Assembly: GCA_965214435.1 (NCBI GenBank)
Contig: OZ243960.1
Coordinates: 1,550,001-1,614,000 of the forward strand
Origin: Rubrobacter_A sp965214435
Lineage (GTDB): Bacteria > Actinomycetota > Rubrobacteria > Rubrobacterales > Rubrobacteraceae
Reading direction: 5' to 3'
DNA length: 64,000 nucleotides
A model generated the notes under the pieces. The model worked only from the letters and a program-made list of their open reading frames with translations, made no database searches and was not told the origin of the DNA. The position numbers and the translations under genes were made by a program. Within the stretch, counting starts at the first letter, position 1. Each line of letters opens with the position of its first letter. Below are positions 8,703 through 16,694 of this stretch, piece by piece.

Positions 8703-9698
8703 ATGAGCGCAGGACTTATAGTGTTGCTAATTTTCGCTGCCCTGGTGCTGTTCGTCGCCGCGCGGAGCATCCGGATCGTGCAGCAGAGCCGGGTCGGGAT
8801 AGTCCAGCGGCTCGGGCGCTACCACCGCACGGCCGAGAGCGGTATCACGGCGATCATCCCGGTGGTAGACAAGATGTTGCCGAAGACCGACTTGCGGGAG
8901 CAGGTCATAGACTTCAAGCCGCAGGCGGTCATAACCTCGGACAACGTCGGGATGCAGATTTCGACGGTCGTTTACTTCCAGGTCGTTGACGCCCGGGCCG
9001 CCGAATACGAGATAGCCCGCCTCGACACGGCGATGGAGCAGATCACCCAGACCACCCTCCGGAACGTAATCGGCAGCCTCGACCTCGACAAGACGCTCAC
9101 GGCGCGGGATGAGATCAACGCCAAGCTCCGCACGGTCCTCGACGAAGTGACCGAACGCTGGGGCGTCCGCATAAACCGCGTGGAACTGAAGGAAATTATC
9201 CCTCCCCGCGACATCCAGGAGGGCATGGAGAAGCAGATGCAGGCCGAGCGTACCCGCCGGGCCTCCATCCTGAAAGCCGAGGGCGACAAACGCTCCGCCA
9301 TCCTCAAAGCCGAGGGAGAGAAGGAGTCCGCGATACTCAAGGCCGACGGTGACAAACAATCAGCGGTTCTGAGGGCCGAGGGTGAAGCTGAAGCTTACCG
9401 TCAGGTCCAGGAAGCTCAGATAGAGATGACCGGCGCGCTCTTCGAGCGTCTGCAAACCTCCGACCTCTCGCCCGAGTCCCTGCGTTACTTGTACCTCAAG
9501 GCGCTCCCCGAGATGGCCCAGGGACCGGCGAGCAAGCTGTTCGTCGTTCCTTCCGAGATACAAGATCTCGCCGGGGCGGTCGGCGCGCTGGCCGGCGGGG
9601 CCGGCCTCGCCAACGAGGATGGCTCAAAAGATGGCAACGGTCAGCGGGGCATCGAGGCCTCGAACGGCCGGGACTCCGGCCGCCGGGACGGTCGGTAG
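8703..9698 (+). CDS. SPFH/Band 7 (stomatin/QmcA-like) membrane protein
   Basis: A 331-residue protein: one N-terminal membrane anchor (residues 4-20), an SPFH domain to about 190, then a coiled coil. The coil carries an 11-residue repeat of the type ILKAEGDKRSA, three to four copies around 9268-9390. Such Ala/Glu-rich repeats are usual in this family. The C-terminus is Gly/Asp-rich and probably disordered. With the adjacent NfeD it forms the classic nfeD-SPFH pair, thought to scaffold membrane microdomains or regulate proteases. ATG follows a GGAAGGAG site. Confidence 0.93.
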   Translation: MSAGLIVLLIFAALVLFVAARSIRIVQQSRVGIVQRLGRYHRTAESGITAIIPVVDKMLPKTDLREQVIDFKPQAVITSDNVGMQISTVVYFQVVDARAAEYEIARLDTAMEQITQTTLRNVIGSLDLDKTLTARDEINAKLRTVLDEVTERWGVRINRVELKEIIPPRDIQEGMEKQMQAERTRRASILKAEGDKRSAILKAEGEKESAILKADGDKQSAVLRAEGEAEAYRQVQEAQIEMTGALFERLQTSDLSPESLRYLYLKALPEMAQGPASKLFVVPSEIQDLAGAVGALAGGAGLANEDGSKDGNGQRGIEASNGRDSGRRDGR

Positions 9699-9725
9699 GC
9701 GCTCTCCCGACTCTACTCCGCAAAC

Positions 9726-10271
9726 TTGGAGAAACGCCGGCTCGTCAAGATCAGCAAGTACCTGAGTCGGCACCTGCGCCACCGGCCGGAGGACCTCGGT
9801 CTTACCCTGGAGCCCGGTGGGTGGGTGGAGGTAGAGGCGCTGCTCAAAGCCAGCGGGCGGCGGGGGTTCCGGATCTCCCGTCCCGAGCTTGAAGAGGTCG
9901 TCGCCCGCAACGACAAGCGGCGCTTCGCCTTCGATAACTCCGGGGACCGTATCCGGGCTCAACAGGGGCATAGTGTCCCGGTCGACCTCGGCCTCGTCCC
10001 CGCGGACCCGCCGCCGGAGCTCTACCACGGGACCGGTGAGCGGAGCGCTGAGAGCATCCGGAAAAAGGGCCTACAGAAGATGCGGCGGCACCACGTTCAC
10101 CTGTCTGCCGACCCCGACACGGCCACCAGGGTGGGGCGTCGCCACGGGAAACCGGTCGTGCTCGTCGTTGACGCGGGAGCTATGCGCCGCGACCGTTGGA
10201 CGTTCTACCGCTCGGGCAACGGGGTGTGGCTCGTCGACCATGTACCGCCGGAATACCTGCGCCTCCTCTAG
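9726..10271 (+). CDS. kptA: RNA 2'-phosphotransferase (Tpt1/KptA)
   Basis: A 181-residue protein with the N-terminal winged-helix motif SKYLSRHLRHRPEDLGL and the ADP-ribosyltransferase-like C-terminal half with YHGTGERSAESI and HHVHLSADPDTA. KptA/Tpt1 moves a splice-junction 2'-phosphate from RNA to NAD+, forming ADP-ribose 1'',2''-cyclic phosphate. Bacteria lack the tRNA-splicing pathway that makes this substrate, so its job here is unclear. Candidates are repair of RNA 2'-phosphates or ADP-ribosylation of nucleic-acid ends. Length is normal. The start TTG has no strong ribosome site. No RNA ligase gene is visible nearby. Confidence 0.93.
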   Translation: MEKRRLVKISKYLSRHLRHRPEDLGLTLEPGGWVEVEALLKASGRRGFRISRPELEEVVARNDKRRFAFDNSGDRIRAQQGHSVPVDLGLVPADPPPELYHGTGERSAESIRKKGLQKMRRHHVHLSADPDTATRVGRRHGKPVVLVVDAGAMRRDRWTFYRSGNGVWLVDHVPPEYLRLL

Positions 10272-10422
10272 TTGGGCGTGGAAACTAGAGAAGAGATGAC
10301 GGAAGCCGCATGGGGCGCTGGCTGTAGCAGCCGACGACCGCTTCACTTTCCCCAGGTACCGGACTCTGTAAGGGCGCGCCGCGAGACCCGTCACTGCTCT
10401 CCACCTTTCGTAATAGTTATTA

Positions 10423-10452
10423 TTGTTTCATAAAGTTCTATACGAGTATACT
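10423..10452 (+). promoter_or_regulatory. Candidate sigma-70-type promoter
   Basis: TTGTTT (10423-10428), 18-bp spacer, TATACT (10447-10452), within the only AT-rich stretch of the gap after kptA. It points at the small gene that begins 14 to 47 nt downstream, depending on the start used. Confidence 0.5.
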
Positions 10453-10465
10453 GATAACGTTCCAG

Positions 10466-10738
10466 GTGGATGCCAGGCAGAAAGAGGGGATGATCCCCGT
10501 GAAGGTGGGAAACCGCCCCGGAGAGCGGGAAACAAAGATGCGCTGGTTCAACCCGCGCCTGAAACGCTTCGAGTGGCGTTCCGTTCCGGAGGGCGACGAG
10601 GAAGCCCTGCGGCTGCTCGGAGGTTTGCCGGAAGAACAGGCTGTCGCTGTAGAGGCGTATAAAGAGTGGCGGTGGCTCGGGGCGAGCGTTATGGCGGCGC
10701 TTATCCGGGCGGGTGAGGCTGTCCAACGGGTAGAGTAG
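10466..10738 (+). CDS. Small conserved-looking hypothetical protein
   Basis: About 80-90 residues, acidic/basic, no membrane segment. It contains KMRWFNPRLKRFEWRSVPEGDEEALRLLGGL and ends in a helical EWRWLGASVMAALIRAGEAV. No family recognised. The start is uncertain among GTG 10466, ATG 10490 and GTG 10499. GAGGGG at 10484-10489 favours 10499 with a 9-nt spacer. It has a candidate promoter of its own and is followed 63 bp later by the dehydrogenase gene on the same strand. Confidence 0.6.
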   Translation: MDARQKEGMIPVKVGNRPGERETKMRWFNPRLKRFEWRSVPEGDEEALRLLGGLPEEQAVAVEAYKEWRWLGASVMAALIRAGEAVQRVE

Positions 10739-10801
10739 TTGCCGCGGCAAGTGGCGAGGAAAGCGGGTCCGTAGCGGCCGGGAACAGATAAGGGAGGTTA
10801 G

Positions 10802-11683
10802 ATGCCGGAGAAGGTGGGGTTCGTGGGGCTCGGGATCATGGGTTACCCCATGGCCCGTAACCTTATCGAGGCGGGCTACGACTTGGTGGTCCAGAACCGC
10901 AGCCCGGAGAAGGCCGAGAGGCTGGCGCGGGAGTCCGGGGCCGAGACCGCCGGAAGTCCCCGGGAGGTGGCGGAGGAGGCCGGCATAGTATTCACCATGC
11001 TGCCCGGTCCGCCAGTAGTAGAGGAGGTGGTCACCGGGGAGAACGGGCTGCTAGAGGGAGCGCGGGAGGGCGCACTTCTCGTGGACATCAGCACCTCGTC
11101 CCCGGTGCTCGCGAGGAGGCTGGCCCTGGAAGCCAAGGAACGCGGTGTTGGAATGCTCGACGCCCCGGTCTCCGGCGGAGACGTGGGAGCGGAGGAGGGA
11201 ACGCTCTCCATCATGGTCGGCGGTACGGAGGAGGACTTCGAGAGGGCCCGTCCGCTGCTAGATGTTATGGGTGGCACGGTCACCCACGCGGGACCGGCCG
11301 GGACCGGCCAGGTAACCAAGGCGGGCAACCAGATAGTAGTCGCCCTCGTTTTAGAGGCGGTGTCGGAGGCGCTCGTGCTTTGTGAGAGAGCCGGGGCGGA
11401 CCCGGAGAAAGTACTCGACGCCCTCTCCGGAGGGTTGGCCGGGAACCAGGTGATCGAGGTGAAAAAAGACAAGTTCCTATCCCGCGACTTCGAGCCGGGG
11501 GGTAAGGTGGAATATCACTTGAAGGACCTCGGTATAGCCCTCGAAGCCGGACGGGAGTACGGGGTGTCGCTGCCGGTTACGGCCCTGGTAGACCAGATGT
11601 TCGGCGCCCTGGTAGCCAAGGGCCGGGGCGGGTGGGACCACTCAGCCCTACTGACGCTGGTCGAGGAGTCGTCTACCCGCTAG
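10802..11683 (+). CDS. Beta-hydroxyacid dehydrogenase (GarR/3-hydroxyisobutyrate dehydrogenase family)
   Basis: A 293-residue NAD(P)-dependent oxidoreductase. The Rossmann motif is GFVGLGIMGYPMA, the substrate motif is DAPVSGGDVGAEEGTLSIMVGG, the catalytic Lys is in TKAGNQ, and KDLGIALEAG follows. The family includes tartronate semialdehyde reductase and 3-hydroxyisobutyrate dehydrogenase; context does not decide between them. ATG follows GGGAGG by 4 nt. The end of the gene carries an 18-bp tandem duplication that includes the stop codon. Confidence 0.92.
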   Translation: MPEKVGFVGLGIMGYPMARNLIEAGYDLVVQNRSPEKAERLARESGAETAGSPREVAEEAGIVFTMLPGPPVVEEVVTGENGLLEGAREGALLVDISTSSPVLARRLALEAKERGVGMLDAPVSGGDVGAEEGTLSIMVGGTEEDFERARPLLDVMGGTVTHAGPAGTGQVTKAGNQIVVALVLEAVSEALVLCERAGADPEKVLDALSGGLAGNQVIEVKKDKFLSRDFEPGGKVEYHLKDLGIALEAGREYGVSLPVTALVDQMFGALVAKGRGGWDHSALLTLVEESSTR

Positions 11684-11706
11684 AAGCTGTCTACCTGCTA
11701 GAAGCG
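11671..11706 (+). repeat. Two-copy 18-bp tandem repeat across the stop codon
   Basis: Copies at 11671-11688 and 11689-11706 agree at 16 of 18 positions. The first copy contains the TAG stop of the dehydrogenase; the second carries an equivalent TAG. It looks like a local replication-slippage duplication. Confidence 0.7.
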
Positions 11707-11723
11707 CGGGCGGCTTATGGTAG

Positions 11724-12965
11724 CTACCCCGTGTCTTCCGGAACTGACGGGCTTACATTTCCCACGTGGGCGTCGCGGGCGGCGCCGAGGCCGGTGACCA
11801 GGAGGCCCGCTGAGACCGCGAGCAGCACCACGAGCGGGAGGGTCCAGGAGTGGGTCAGGTCGCGGAGCACGCCGAAGAGGAATGGGCCTGTGGCGGCGAA
11901 CAGGTAGCCGACGGACTGGGCCATCCCGGAGAGTGCTGCGGCGTGCTCGGAGTCTGGTGCCCGCAGCGCAAACAGCGTGAGCGCTAGGCTAAAGCACGCT
12001 CCCTGGCCGACCCCCAGGAGTACGACCCAGAGGGCGGTGGCGGTACCGCCGGAGACCAGCAGGCCGAGAGTACCGGCGCCGGCCAGGCCCGCGGCTACGA
12101 CGACCACACCCTTCTGGGAAGGTCTACGGCCGGCGATCAGGGGCGCGGAGAACATGCCCGCGACCCCCACAGCCTGCGCGAGCGCGAGCAGCAACCCCGC
12201 CCGCCCCGCGCTCAGCCCTTCCTGCTGCAGGATTTCGGGCAGCCACGTCAGCGTTACGTAGTACGCCAGCGACTGCAACCCCATAAACAGCGTTACCTGC
12301 CAGGCGAGCGGAGAGCGCCACAAGCCGCTGACCGTTTGAGCGGTCCGGGCCGTCCCTCGGGCATCCTCGTCCGCCGGACGGCTTCCCCGGAGTTGCGGGA
12401 GCCACGCGGCGGCAGCCAGGAGGGCGGGCACTGCCCACAAAGCCAGGGACGCCCGCCAGCCGATGCCGAGCCCCTGGGAGATGGGTACACTCCCGGCGGC
12501 CGCGAGCGCGGCGCTGATGGCGAGGGAGGTGGTGTACACGCTCGTCATGGGGCCGGCACGGCTGGGGAACTCACGTTTGATGAGGCCCGGCAGTAGTACG
12601 TTGCCGATAGCGATGGCCGCCCCGAGGACCGCGGTGCCCGAGAACAATGCCGCCGCCGGTCCCGCCGAACGGAGCAGGATACCGGCGGCGAGGAGTAGCA
12701 AGCTTGCCAGGAGCGCCCGTTCGACGCCGAAGCGGCGGGCCAGCCGCGGCGCGAGCGTCGAGAAGACACCGAACGCCAGGAGCGGCAGGGTAGTGAGCAG
12801 GCCCGCGACCCCGTTGGATATGCCGGTGTCCGCCCGGATCTCACCGATCAGGGGCGCTAGAGACGTGAGCGCCGGACGCAGGTTGGCCGCCAACGCCACG
12901 ACCGCCAGAACGAGCAGCGCGTCCCGGGTACGGGAGCGGCCGTGCTGACCACTGCCGGATGCCAC
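11724..12965 (-). CDS. MFS transporter, CynX/NimT family
   Basis: A 413-residue protein with about 12 hydrophobic helices. The N-terminal ANLRPALTSLAPLIGEI segment is characteristic of the CynX/NimT (cyanate/2-nitroimidazole transporter) branch of the major facilitator superfamily. Substrate is unknown. The GTG start is preceded by AAGAAGG at about 8 nt. It converges on the dehydrogenase gene with about 40 bp between stops and is otherwise a single-gene unit. Confidence 0.9.
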   Translation of the reverse strand: MASGSGQHGRSRTRDALLVLAVVALAANLRPALTSLAPLIGEIRADTGISNGVAGLLTTLPLLAFGVFSTLAPRLARRFGVERALLASLLLLAAGILLRSAGPAAALFSGTAVLGAAIAIGNVLLPGLIKREFPSRAGPMTSVYTTSLAISAALAAAGSVPISQGLGIGWRASLALWAVPALLAAAAWLPQLRGSRPADEDARGTARTAQTVSGLWRSPLAWQVTLFMGLQSLAYYVTLTWLPEILQQEGLSAGRAGLLLALAQAVGVAGMFSAPLIAGRRPSQKGVVVVAAGLAGAGTLGLLVSGGTATALWVVLLGVGQGACFSLALTLFALRAPDSEHAAALSGMAQSVGYLFAATGPFLFGVLRDLTHSWTLPLVVLLAVSAGLLVTGLGAARDAHVGNVSPSVPEDTG

Positions 12966-13152
12966 CGCAGGAACCTTCTTCGCTATGCCGTATCTCCTTC
13001 AAAACACCGGCGACCGGGCGACCCGCGCCGGCAGGTAACGTGGCCTTTTGATACGTAGTCTTTCACTCGGTTCCAGATTACCAGTTCCGGTGGGACCGGC
13101 ACCCTTGCACGCCGGCAGCTTGGCGGATGTCAGTCCCGGATGCGGTTCCCGG

Positions 13153-13872
13153 TCAGCCCGAGTGGCCGAGGATCAAGACGAGTAGCCCGGAGACCGCCGC
13201 GAAGGCCAGCACCGCGGATCTCAGCCACCGCTCATCCAGGAAGCTTGCCGCCCGACCGCTGATCCAGAGCCCGACCAGCAACCCGGGGAGCAACTTCAGG
13301 GCTAGCAGAGCTTGCCATCCCTCTACCCGGCCGGCCAGCGCCAGGGCTGCGAGCGACATCAACAGCCCCGCAACAAACGATATGGCGAGGGTCGAGCGTA
13401 ACTCGGGGCCGGGACGCCGCTGGTTAACCAGCGCGAGCGGCGGACCTCCCAGGGCGGCGGCGGTGCTCATTATCCCCGACACCACACCTCCCAGGCACTG
13501 GGTCCTGTTTTTCACTTCAAAGGTGGGACCCACGAAGCTCATCAGGGCTGCTGTCAGGATGAGGAACCCCAGGAGCCGTGCCAGGATGTTTTCGGAGATT
13601 ATCGCGAGCAGCCCGACTCCCGCGAGGGTGCCGAGCGCCCTTCCGCCGGTGATCCAGGCGAAGGCGGCGACGTTGATGGAGCTTCGTTCCTTGAAAGCCA
13701 TCGTGGTGGTCATGGGTAGAGCCAGCAGCAGAAGGGTGACCGGGACGGCGTCCGGGCGCAAAATTGCCAGGGTCGGCACTGCGGTCAGGGAGAACCCGAA
13801 ACCGATGGAACCCTGTATCAAAGCGCCGAGTCCCACGGCAAAGAGCGCGACGGCTAACTCAAACGCCGACAC
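13153..13872 (-). CDS. TauE/SafE family sulfite exporter-like permease
   Basis: A 239-residue protein of about eight hydrophobic helices, with the family GALIQGSIGFGFSL motif near the N-terminus and a second GVVSGIMSTAAALGGPP in the middle. TauE/SafE proteins move sulfite, sulfoacetate or other organic anions; the substrate is unknown. The GTG at 13872 is chosen because the family motif begins about 13 residues later. The open frame upstream (to 14142) has no membrane or family signal and overlaps the divergent aldo/keto reductase. Confidence 0.87.
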   Translation of the reverse strand: MSAFELAVALFAVGLGALIQGSIGFGFSLTAVPTLAILRPDAVPVTLLLLALPMTTTMAFKERSSINVAAFAWITGGRALGTLAGVGLLAIISENILARLLGFLILTAALMSFVGPTFEVKNRTQCLGGVVSGIMSTAAALGGPPLALVNQRRPGPELRSTLAISFVAGLLMSLAALALAGRVEGWQALLALKLLPGLLVGLWISGRAASFLDERWLRSAVLAFAAVSGLLVLILGHSG

Positions 13873-14083
13873 CGCGCTAGGCCGGCAAAGAGACGAAGTA
13901 TGGTAAAAAGCTGGCCCGACGCCTTGAGAACCGGCCCGGCACACAAAAGCTCTGGTAAGACATTCCAGTAGTATAAGCGCGGGCCGGTGGCTCTTCGTGC
14001 GCATCCCCGGCGTGAGGAGGGTTATCGTGCTTTTCGAACGGGTATTGACGATACCCGCGACCGCGAACGAAAGAAGGCTTGTT

Positions 14084-15136
14084 TTGGAATACCGCAGATT
14101 GGGACGCTCGGGGCTTTTCGTTTCGGCTATGACCCTCGGCACGATGACCTTCGGCGGTCAGGGGGATTTCGGCATGCTCGGCTCCACCGACGTCTCCGGC
14201 GCGCGGCGCCAGATCGACATGTGCCTGGACGCCGGTATGAACCTGTTCGACACCGCCGACATGTACTCCGACGGGCAGTCCGAGGAGATACTCGGGGAGG
14301 CTATATCCGGCCGCCGCGAGGACGTGCTCCTGGCTACCAAAGCCCGCATGCCGGTCGGGGATGGCCCGAACGAGACCGGCTTATCCCGCTACCACATCAT
14401 CCGCCAGTGCGAGGCGAGCCTGAAGCGCCTCGGCACCGACCACATAGACCTGTACCAGATGCACGAGTGGGACGGGCTGACGCCGATGGAGGAGACGCTG
14501 GAGGCCCTGGACACCCTCGTGCGCGACGGCAAGGTCCGCTACGTGGGCGCCTCGAACTACTCCGGGTGGCAGCTAATGAAAGCGCTCGCGACCTCCGAGC
14601 GGTTAGGGTTGCAGCGGTATGTCAGCCAGCAGATCCACTACACCCTGCAAGCGCGGGAGGCCGAGTATGAGCTGGTCCCGGTCGCCCTGGACCAGGAGTG
14701 CTCGATCCTGGTGTGGAGCCCGCTGGCCGGTGGTCTACTCTCCGGCAAGTACGGGCGCGATAAGGAGGTTTCCGAAGGCCGGCGTGTCGAGGGTTGGGAT
14801 GAGCCGCCCGTGTACGACACCGAGAAGCTCTACGACATCATAGACGTGCTCGGGGAGATCGCCGACGGGCACGGCGTGTCCGCCTCCCAGGTCTCCCTGG
14901 CGTGGTTGCTGGGACGTCCCGGTGTGGCCTCGGTTGTCGTCGGGGCGCGCACCGACGAGCAGCTAGCCGACAATCTCAAGGCCGCCGAGCTAAAACTGTC
15001 GGACGACGAGCGCCGGCGCCTGGACGAGGTCAGCGCTCCGCGACTGATCTACCCTCACTGGCACCAGCTAAAGACCGCCTCCGACCGGCTCGGCCCGGCC
15101 GACATGCCGCTCCTAGAACAGCACCTGCAAGCGTAG
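14084..15136 (+). CDS. Aldo/keto reductase
   Basis: A 350-residue NADP-dependent oxidoreductase with a TIM barrel. Catalytic residues are visible: Asp and Tyr in DTADMYSDGQSEEILGE, Lys in LATKARMPV, His in YQMHEWDG. The cofactor loop is VVVGARTDEQLADNL. Substrate is unknown; the family reduces many aldehydes and ketones. The TTG at 14084 starts MEYRRLGRSGLFVS, the standard N-terminus of the family, with GAAGG just upstream; the longer frame has no homologous sequence. Confidence 0.91.
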   Translation: MEYRRLGRSGLFVSAMTLGTMTFGGQGDFGMLGSTDVSGARRQIDMCLDAGMNLFDTADMYSDGQSEEILGEAISGRREDVLLATKARMPVGDGPNETGLSRYHIIRQCEASLKRLGTDHIDLYQMHEWDGLTPMEETLEALDTLVRDGKVRYVGASNYSGWQLMKALATSERLGLQRYVSQQIHYTLQAREAEYELVPVALDQECSILVWSPLAGGLLSGKYGRDKEVSEGRRVEGWDEPPVYDTEKLYDIIDVLGEIADGHGVSASQVSLAWLLGRPGVASVVVGARTDEQLADNLKAAELKLSDDERRRLDEVSAPRLIYPHWHQLKTASDRLGPADMPLLEQHLQA

Positions 15137-15268
15137 GTCCGGCCAGAGCACCACTTCCGGCCGCAACCCCGGCACCCTCCAGCATAGCTTTCGTCTCTGC
15201 CCGGAGGGTGCCGGGGCGTTACCATGCGGGGGTAAGTTCAAGTTACCCGCACCCAGAGAGGATGGGCC

Positions 15269-16165
15269 ATGAACGTTCTTATCAGCGGGTCGAGCGGTCT
15301 CGTCGGCTCGAACCTGATCCCCGCCCTCAAGAGTAACGGCCACGGCGTTACCCGACTCGTCCGCCGGGAACCGGAAGCCGGAGACGAGGTCCGGTGGGAC
15401 CCTTCGTCGGGCACCATCGACAAAGCCGGGCTAGAGGGGCACGGAGCGGTCGTGCACCTCGCCGGGGATAACATATCCAAAGGACGCTGGACGCCGCAGA
15501 AAAAGTCCCGTATCCTCGACAGCCGGGTGGACGGCACGCGCGTCCTGTCGGAGGCGCTGGCTGGCCTGGACGACCCGCCGGAGGTCATGGTCTGCGCCTC
15601 GGCGAGCGGCTACTACGGCGACCGCGGCAACGAGTTGCTGCGCGAGGAGAGCGCTCCCGGAGACACCTTTCTCTCCAGGGTGTGCCGGGAGTGGGAAGCG
15701 GCGGCGGAGTCCGCGAGACGGGCCGGCATCCGGGTCGTGAACCTGCGGTTTGGGATCGTCTTGAGCGCTGAAGAGGGAGCGCTGGCGACCACGCTGCCGC
15801 TCTTCAAGCTTGGGGCCGGAGGAAAGATTGGGTCCGGCCGCCAGTACTGGAGCTGGGTTTCTATCGACGACGTCATGGGTGTAATTCTCCACTCTTTATC
15901 TACAGAGAACCTCGAAGGTCCGGTAAACGTCTCGACCCCGGAGCCACCGACGAACAGCGAGTACACAAAGACTCTAGGCAACGTTCTTAACCGGCCGACC
16001 CTGGCGCCTCTTCCGGCTCCGGCCGCCAAGATAGTTCTCGGCGAGGTCGCGGACGAACTGCTGCTGGCGAGCGTCCGCATGGAGCCTGCGAAGCTGAGAA
16101 ATACTGGCTACACGTATCAATACCCGGAACTCGAAGGTGCTTTCCGGCACCTGTTGGGTAGGTAG
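15269..16165 (+). CDS. TIGR01777 family epimerase (YfcH-like SDR)
   Basis: A 298-residue extended short-chain dehydrogenase. It has the NAD motif ISGSSGLVGSNLIPAL at the N-terminus, AGDNI and RWTPQKK after strand 4, SASGYYGDRG with the active-site Tyr, and a C-terminal extension typical of TIGR01777. Biological substrate of this family is unknown; a cell-division or sugar-nucleotide role has been proposed for relatives. ATG follows GAGAGG. The deaminase gene starts 2 bp after the stop, so the pair is co-transcribed. Confidence 0.9.
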   Translation: MNVLISGSSGLVGSNLIPALKSNGHGVTRLVRREPEAGDEVRWDPSSGTIDKAGLEGHGAVVHLAGDNISKGRWTPQKKSRILDSRVDGTRVLSEALAGLDDPPEVMVCASASGYYGDRGNELLREESAPGDTFLSRVCREWEAAAESARRAGIRVVNLRFGIVLSAEEGALATTLPLFKLGAGGKIGSGRQYWSWVSIDDVMGVILHSLSTENLEGPVNVSTPEPPTNSEYTKTLGNVLNRPTLAPLPAPAAKIVLGEVADELLLASVRMEPAKLRNTGYTYQYPELEGAFRHLLGR

Positions 16166-16167
16166 CT

Positions 16168-16620
16168 GTGGCCCTGGATCACGAACGGTACATGCGGCGG
16201 GCGATCACGCTGTCCCGCCGCAACCCGGACGCCCCGTTCGGTTGCGTGATAGTAGACTCCCAAACGGAAGAAGTGCTAGCCGAGGGCGTCAACGACGCCG
16301 GGAAAAGCCCTATCCTCCACGGCGAGACCGCCGCCATCATAGACCTTTTCGACTCCCGCCCGGACGCTGACCCTACGAGATTGGTCCTCTACACTACGGC
16401 CGAGCCCTGTCCCATGTGCTCCGGCGCTATCCTGTGGTCCGAGATACCGGAAGTAGTCTACGGTACCTCGATACAAACCCTGAAGCGGCTCGAACTGCCG
16501 CAGATAGACCTGCCTTGCGAGGAGGTATCCAACAAAGCGTCCTGGAAAGGTTTTACGGCTACCGGTGGCGTACTGGAGGCCGAGTGCGACGCCCTGTTCG
16601 AGAGGGTGGCCCGCCGGTAA
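16168..16620 (+). CDS. Nucleoside/nucleobase deaminase (cytidine deaminase superfamily)
   Basis: A 150-residue zinc enzyme. HGE in LHGETAAI gives the zinc His and proton-shuttling Glu, and PCPMC gives the two zinc Cys. It most resembles guanine deaminase and TadA-like proteins. The HGE instead of HAE and lack of the TadA tRNA-binding C-terminus make tRNA editing less likely than base or nucleoside deamination (inference). The GTG start is 2 bp after the epimerase stop. A strong hairpin follows the stop codon. Confidence 0.83.
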   Translation: MALDHERYMRRAITLSRRNPDAPFGCVIVDSQTEEVLAEGVNDAGKSPILHGETAAIIDLFDSRPDADPTRLVLYTTAEPCPMCSGAILWSEIPEVVYGTSIQTLKRLELPQIDLPCEEVSNKASWKGFTATGGVLEAECDALFERVARR

Positions 16621-16630
16621 GAGAAAAACG

Positions 16631-16661
16631 GCGGGTCTCGGAGTTAGATTCCGAGACCCGC
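16631..16661. terminator. Inverted repeat between convergent genes
   Basis: A perfect 12-bp stem (GCGGGTCTCGGA and its complement) with a 7-nt loop, 10 nt past the deaminase stop and 33 bp from the sortase stop. There is no T-run on either side, so it may terminate inefficiently or act as a bidirectional RNA-stabilising hairpin. Confidence 0.65.
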
Positions 16662-16694
16662 GATCAAGGTACTTGCTGGAAGTTAGTGATTCTT

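Noticed and set aside
9268..9390. 33-bp repeats in the SPFH gene as a novel element
   Set aside because: Such Ala/Glu-rich coiled-coil repeats are usual in this protein family.
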